From Anaerolineae bacterium (GTDB taxonomy: Bacteria; Chloroflexota; Anaerolineae; 4572-78; J111), in NCBI GenBank assembly GCA_020433785.1, contig JAGRCC010000953.1, positions 1-7,415 on the forward strand: DNA of 7,415 nucleotides, in the 5' to 3' direction. This document shows, one piece after another, positions 6,199 through 7,415 of this stretch. The position numbers were made by a program, and so were the translations under genes. Numbering within the stretch: the stretch's first letter is position 1; each line of letters starts with the position of its first letter. The notes beneath the pieces are model-generated. The model made no database searches. It saw only the letters and a list, made by a program, of their open reading frames with translations, and was not told where the DNA came from.

Positions 6199-6907
6199 GC
6201 TTGGTCGCCACCAGGATTTCTCGTTTGCCGGGCGGGCCGGGCCGCTTTTGTACCTGAAAGCCCGCCGCCGTCAGATTACGGCGCACTTCGCCTTTAACTG
6301 AGTACGTCGCCAACCGGCCACCCGGCGTCAGTGCCTCGAACAGCCGGACGAAAAATGCCGGTGTCCATAATTCAGGGTTGTTGTCCGGGCTAAAAGCATC
6401 CTGATAGATCGCGTGGTATTCTCGATGAGGTATGGCCGCTCGCGTCGCATCGCCCACCACCAGTTCCAACCGGATTGAGTCACCATAACGCCAATGCAAC
6501 TGTGAGCCGGGCGGGGGATCGGGCAGTCCGGCCCGCCAGTCGAGAAAAGCCAGCCGGATATCTTGGGCCACGGCGGGCAACTGGTGGTGATTTAGCCCGG
6601 CCAGCGTAGCAGCGGGCAGCATATACTTTTCCAGAGCCACATACTCCAGCAACGCCCCTACCGTCTGGCTATAATGAGCCGTGACCCAAAAGTTCAACCC
6701 CGTCCCAAACCCCACCTCCAACACCCGCGCCGATTGGCCCTCAGCAAATCGTTGCTTGATGCCCGTCCCATCGAGAAAGACATGTTCGGTTTCGGTCAAC
6801 GCCCCAAACGTCGAATGAAACGTCTCCCCGTACTCGGCGCTGTAGAGCGTATCGGAGCCGTCGCCGGTGGGTTGGGGTTGGAAGGAAGCATAGAAAGGTG
6901 TGTTCAT
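6182..6907 (-). CDS. mnmD: MnmD-type tRNA 5-methylaminomethyl-(2-thio)uridine34 methyltransferase
   Basis: 241 residues from ATG 6907. The SAM-dependent enzyme is predicted to N-methylate the aminomethyl group on wobble U34, the last step of (c)mnm5(s2)U modification in tRNAs reading NNA/NNG codons. Evidence in order: an N-terminal signature 'DGSDTLYSAEYGETFHS' (about 17-32), SAM-binding motif I 'VLEVGFGTGLNF' (62-73), acidic 'EYVALEKY' (88-95), active-site 'YQDAFSPDNNPELWT' (168-182), 'PGGRLATYSVKGEVRRNL' (195-212) and 'RPGPPGKREIL' (222-232). All fit the Methyltransf_30/DUF752 family and the N-terminal half of E. coli MnmC. There is no oxidase domain, so it is a stand-alone MnmD. Longer starts exist (ATG 6913 adds two residues, TTG 6937 adds ten). 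I chose 6907 because the family motif begins just after it and a -10 box would place the transcript start there. It faces the membrane/TPR operon tail to tail and is divergent from a ThiO-like oxidase. Confidence 0.92.
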   Translation of the reverse strand: MNTPFYASFQPQPTGDGSDTLYSAEYGETFHSTFGALTETEHVFLDGTGIKQRFAEGQSARVLEVGFGTGLNFWVTAHYSQTVGALLEYVALEKYMLPAATLAGLNHHQLPAVAQDIRLAFLDWRAGLPDPPPGSQLHWRYGDSIRLELVVGDATRAAIPHREYHAIYQDAFSPDNNPELWTPAFFVRLFEALTPGGRLATYSVKGEVRRNLTAAGFQVQKRPGPPGKREILVATKPTPQP

Positions 6908-6914
6908 AGGCATC

Positions 6915-6923
6915 AGTATACCA
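6915..6923 (-). promoter_or_regulatory. Extended -10 promoter for mnmD, suggesting a leaderless mRNA
   Basis: On the minus strand TGG-TATACT (6923-6915) is an extended -10 with five of six matches to TATAAT. Initiation 7-8 nt downstream would fall at about 6908-6907, on the ATG at 6907. No good -35 lies at normal spacing (TTACAA at 6946-6941 is 20 bp away). Confidence 0.4.
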
Positions 6924-6961
6924 CAACTCACCGGCAAGTGTTGTAACTCGCCCAGCGCTAT

Positions 6962-6989
6962 TTGTGAATATGGTTAAAGCTTTTAGAAT
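6962..6989 (+). promoter_or_regulatory. Putative promoter for the ThiO-like gene
   Basis: TTGTGA (6962-6967), a 16-bp spacer and TAGAAT (6984-6989) match the sigma70 boxes at four and five of six positions. Transcription would start near 6996, placing the twin-palindrome element inside the 5' leader of the oxidase gene. Confidence 0.4.
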
Positions 6990-7000
6990 AAATCTCCAAG

Positions 7001-7076
7001 CAGAAAGTAGGACAATTTGCTAAATTGTCCGGTTTCTGAATTTAAAGCAACGGACAAATTAGCAATTTGTCCTACT
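7001..7076. repeat. Twin-palindrome element (REP/BIME- or MITE-like)
   Basis: Two 26-bp arms (7006-7031 and 7051-7076) are inverted copies matching at 24 of 26 positions, separated by 19 bp. Each arm is itself a perfect 9-bp hairpin with a 3-nt loop: GGACAATTT/AAATTGTCC around GCT (7010-7030), and GGACAAATT/AATTTGTCC around AGC (7052-7072). The left hairpin can extend through CAGAAA (7001-7006) and TTTCTG (7033-7038). The two mismatches between arms are partners within each hairpin. TCTCCAA flanks the element on both sides (6993-6999 and 7076-7082), as a target-site duplication might. No U-run follows it. Confidence 0.75.
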
Positions 7077-7081
7077 CTCCA

Positions 7082-7415
7082 ATGGATGAAGGTATGATTG
7101 CCATTATCGGCGGCGGAGTCTTTGGCTTATCCATCGGTTGGTATTTAGCCCGATCGGGCCAGGCTGTAACGATTTTTGAACGGGGCCAGGTGGGCCGGGG
7201 CGCGACCTGGGCGGCTGCCGGGATGCTGATGCCCTGGAAGCTGTCCAACTCATTTAGCGACGATCTGTTCGCGCTTCAGCAGGACAGCCACCAACGCTGG
7301 CCTCGCTTTGCTCAAGAATTAAGCGATGTTTCCGATGTGCCGCTGCATTATCAAACCGACGGCCGCTTCTTTGTGGCACTGTTCGACAATGCCGTGCAGC
7401 GTTTGGAGCGGCAGT
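7082..7415 (+). CDS. thiO: ThiO-like FAD-dependent amine/glycine oxidase, 3'-truncated
   Basis: Only the first 111 codons are in the window. The N-terminus has the dinucleotide-binding fold of the DAO family: beta1 'IAIIGGGVFGLS' with G10-x-G12-x-x-G15, helix 'IGWYLARSGQAV', and E33 at the end of beta2 for the FAD ribose. Then come 'GRGATWAAAGML' (38-49) and 'YQTDGRFFVAL' (90-100). The 'GA(S/T)WAAAGML' phrase is typical of ThiO, which oxidises glycine to the imine used for the thiazole of thiamine. The oxidase domain of MnmC (cmnm5U to nm5U) belongs to the same superfamily, and the visible part cannot exclude that. The start may be ATG 7082 or ATG 7094, four codons on, which has GGA 7 nt upstream and begins MIAIIGGG; I list the longer form. 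No thiamine genes or TPP riboswitch are visible nearby. Confidence 0.8.
   Translation, partial: MDEGMIAIIGGGVFGLSIGWYLARSGQAVTIFERGQVGRGATWAAAGMLMPWKLSNSFSDDLFALQQDSHQRWPRFAQELSDVSDVPLHYQTDGRFFVALFDNAVQRLERQ

Noticed and set aside
7001..7076. Rho-independent terminator for mnmD or for an upstream transcript.
   Set aside because: The hairpins are strong but AT-rich and no U-run follows on either strand. mnmD also starts, rather than ends, on this side.
6938..7081. TPP riboswitch upstream of the ThiO-like gene.
   Set aside because: The conserved CTGAGA and ACCTGA boxes are absent; the only structure present is the twin palindrome.

Overview
The window looks like a chromosomal segment from a Chloroflexota bacterium, probably of the Anaerolineae/Caldilineae/Ardenticatenia type. 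This rests on style and domain content, not on a marker gene. The clues are an Asp-rich calcium-repeat exoprotein ending in a short 'IYHLPILLNN' tail, a cytochrome c lipoprotein with a long Pro/Thr/Ser linker, a ScyD/ScyE-like beta-propeller with an LPxTG-like anchor, and TPR membrane proteins. Coding DNA is moderately GC-rich and the intergenic DNA is visibly AT-richer.

Layout, left to right. (1) Positions 2-1156 (+) hold the 3' part of a secreted or surface protein made of thrombospondin-type-3-like DxDxDG repeats in an exact 360-bp (120-residue) period. A strong hairpin terminator follows at 1178-1214. It can work in both directions, so it may also end the leftward genes. (2) Two leftward genes come next: a lipoprotein class I cytochrome c (2687-3409) and, 73 bp downstream of it, a secreted propeller protein with a C-terminal membrane/sortase-like anchor (1270-2613). 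Both act outside the membrane. (3) A 408-bp divergent intergenic region (3410-3817) carries a leftward -10 box on an inverted repeat, a good rightward promoter (3603-3631) and a possibly structured 5' leader. (4) A rightward two-gene operon encodes a three-TM protein (3818-4504) and a 562-residue protein (4510-6198). The latter has the same three-TM architecture with four TPR-like repeats and a beta-rich C-terminal domain added, so the pair looks paralogous. I do not recognise a named system for it. (5) A leftward MnmD-type tRNA wobble-uridine methyltransferase (6182-6907) overlaps the operon tail to tail by 17 bp. (6) A rightward FAD-dependent DAO-family oxidase resembling glycine oxidase ThiO begins at 7082 and runs off the window. 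Between them lies a twin-palindrome element (7001-7076) resembling a REP/BIME or small MITE.

The two leftward genes may form an extracytoplasmic redox/surface unit. The membrane/TPR pair is probably one co-translated complex of unknown role. The divergent mnmD/thiO-like pair is notable because E. coli MnmC fuses homologues of these two enzyme types. The best candidates for something undescribed are the paralogous membrane/TPR pair, the twin palindrome with compensatory changes between its halves, and the structured leader at 3652-3750.
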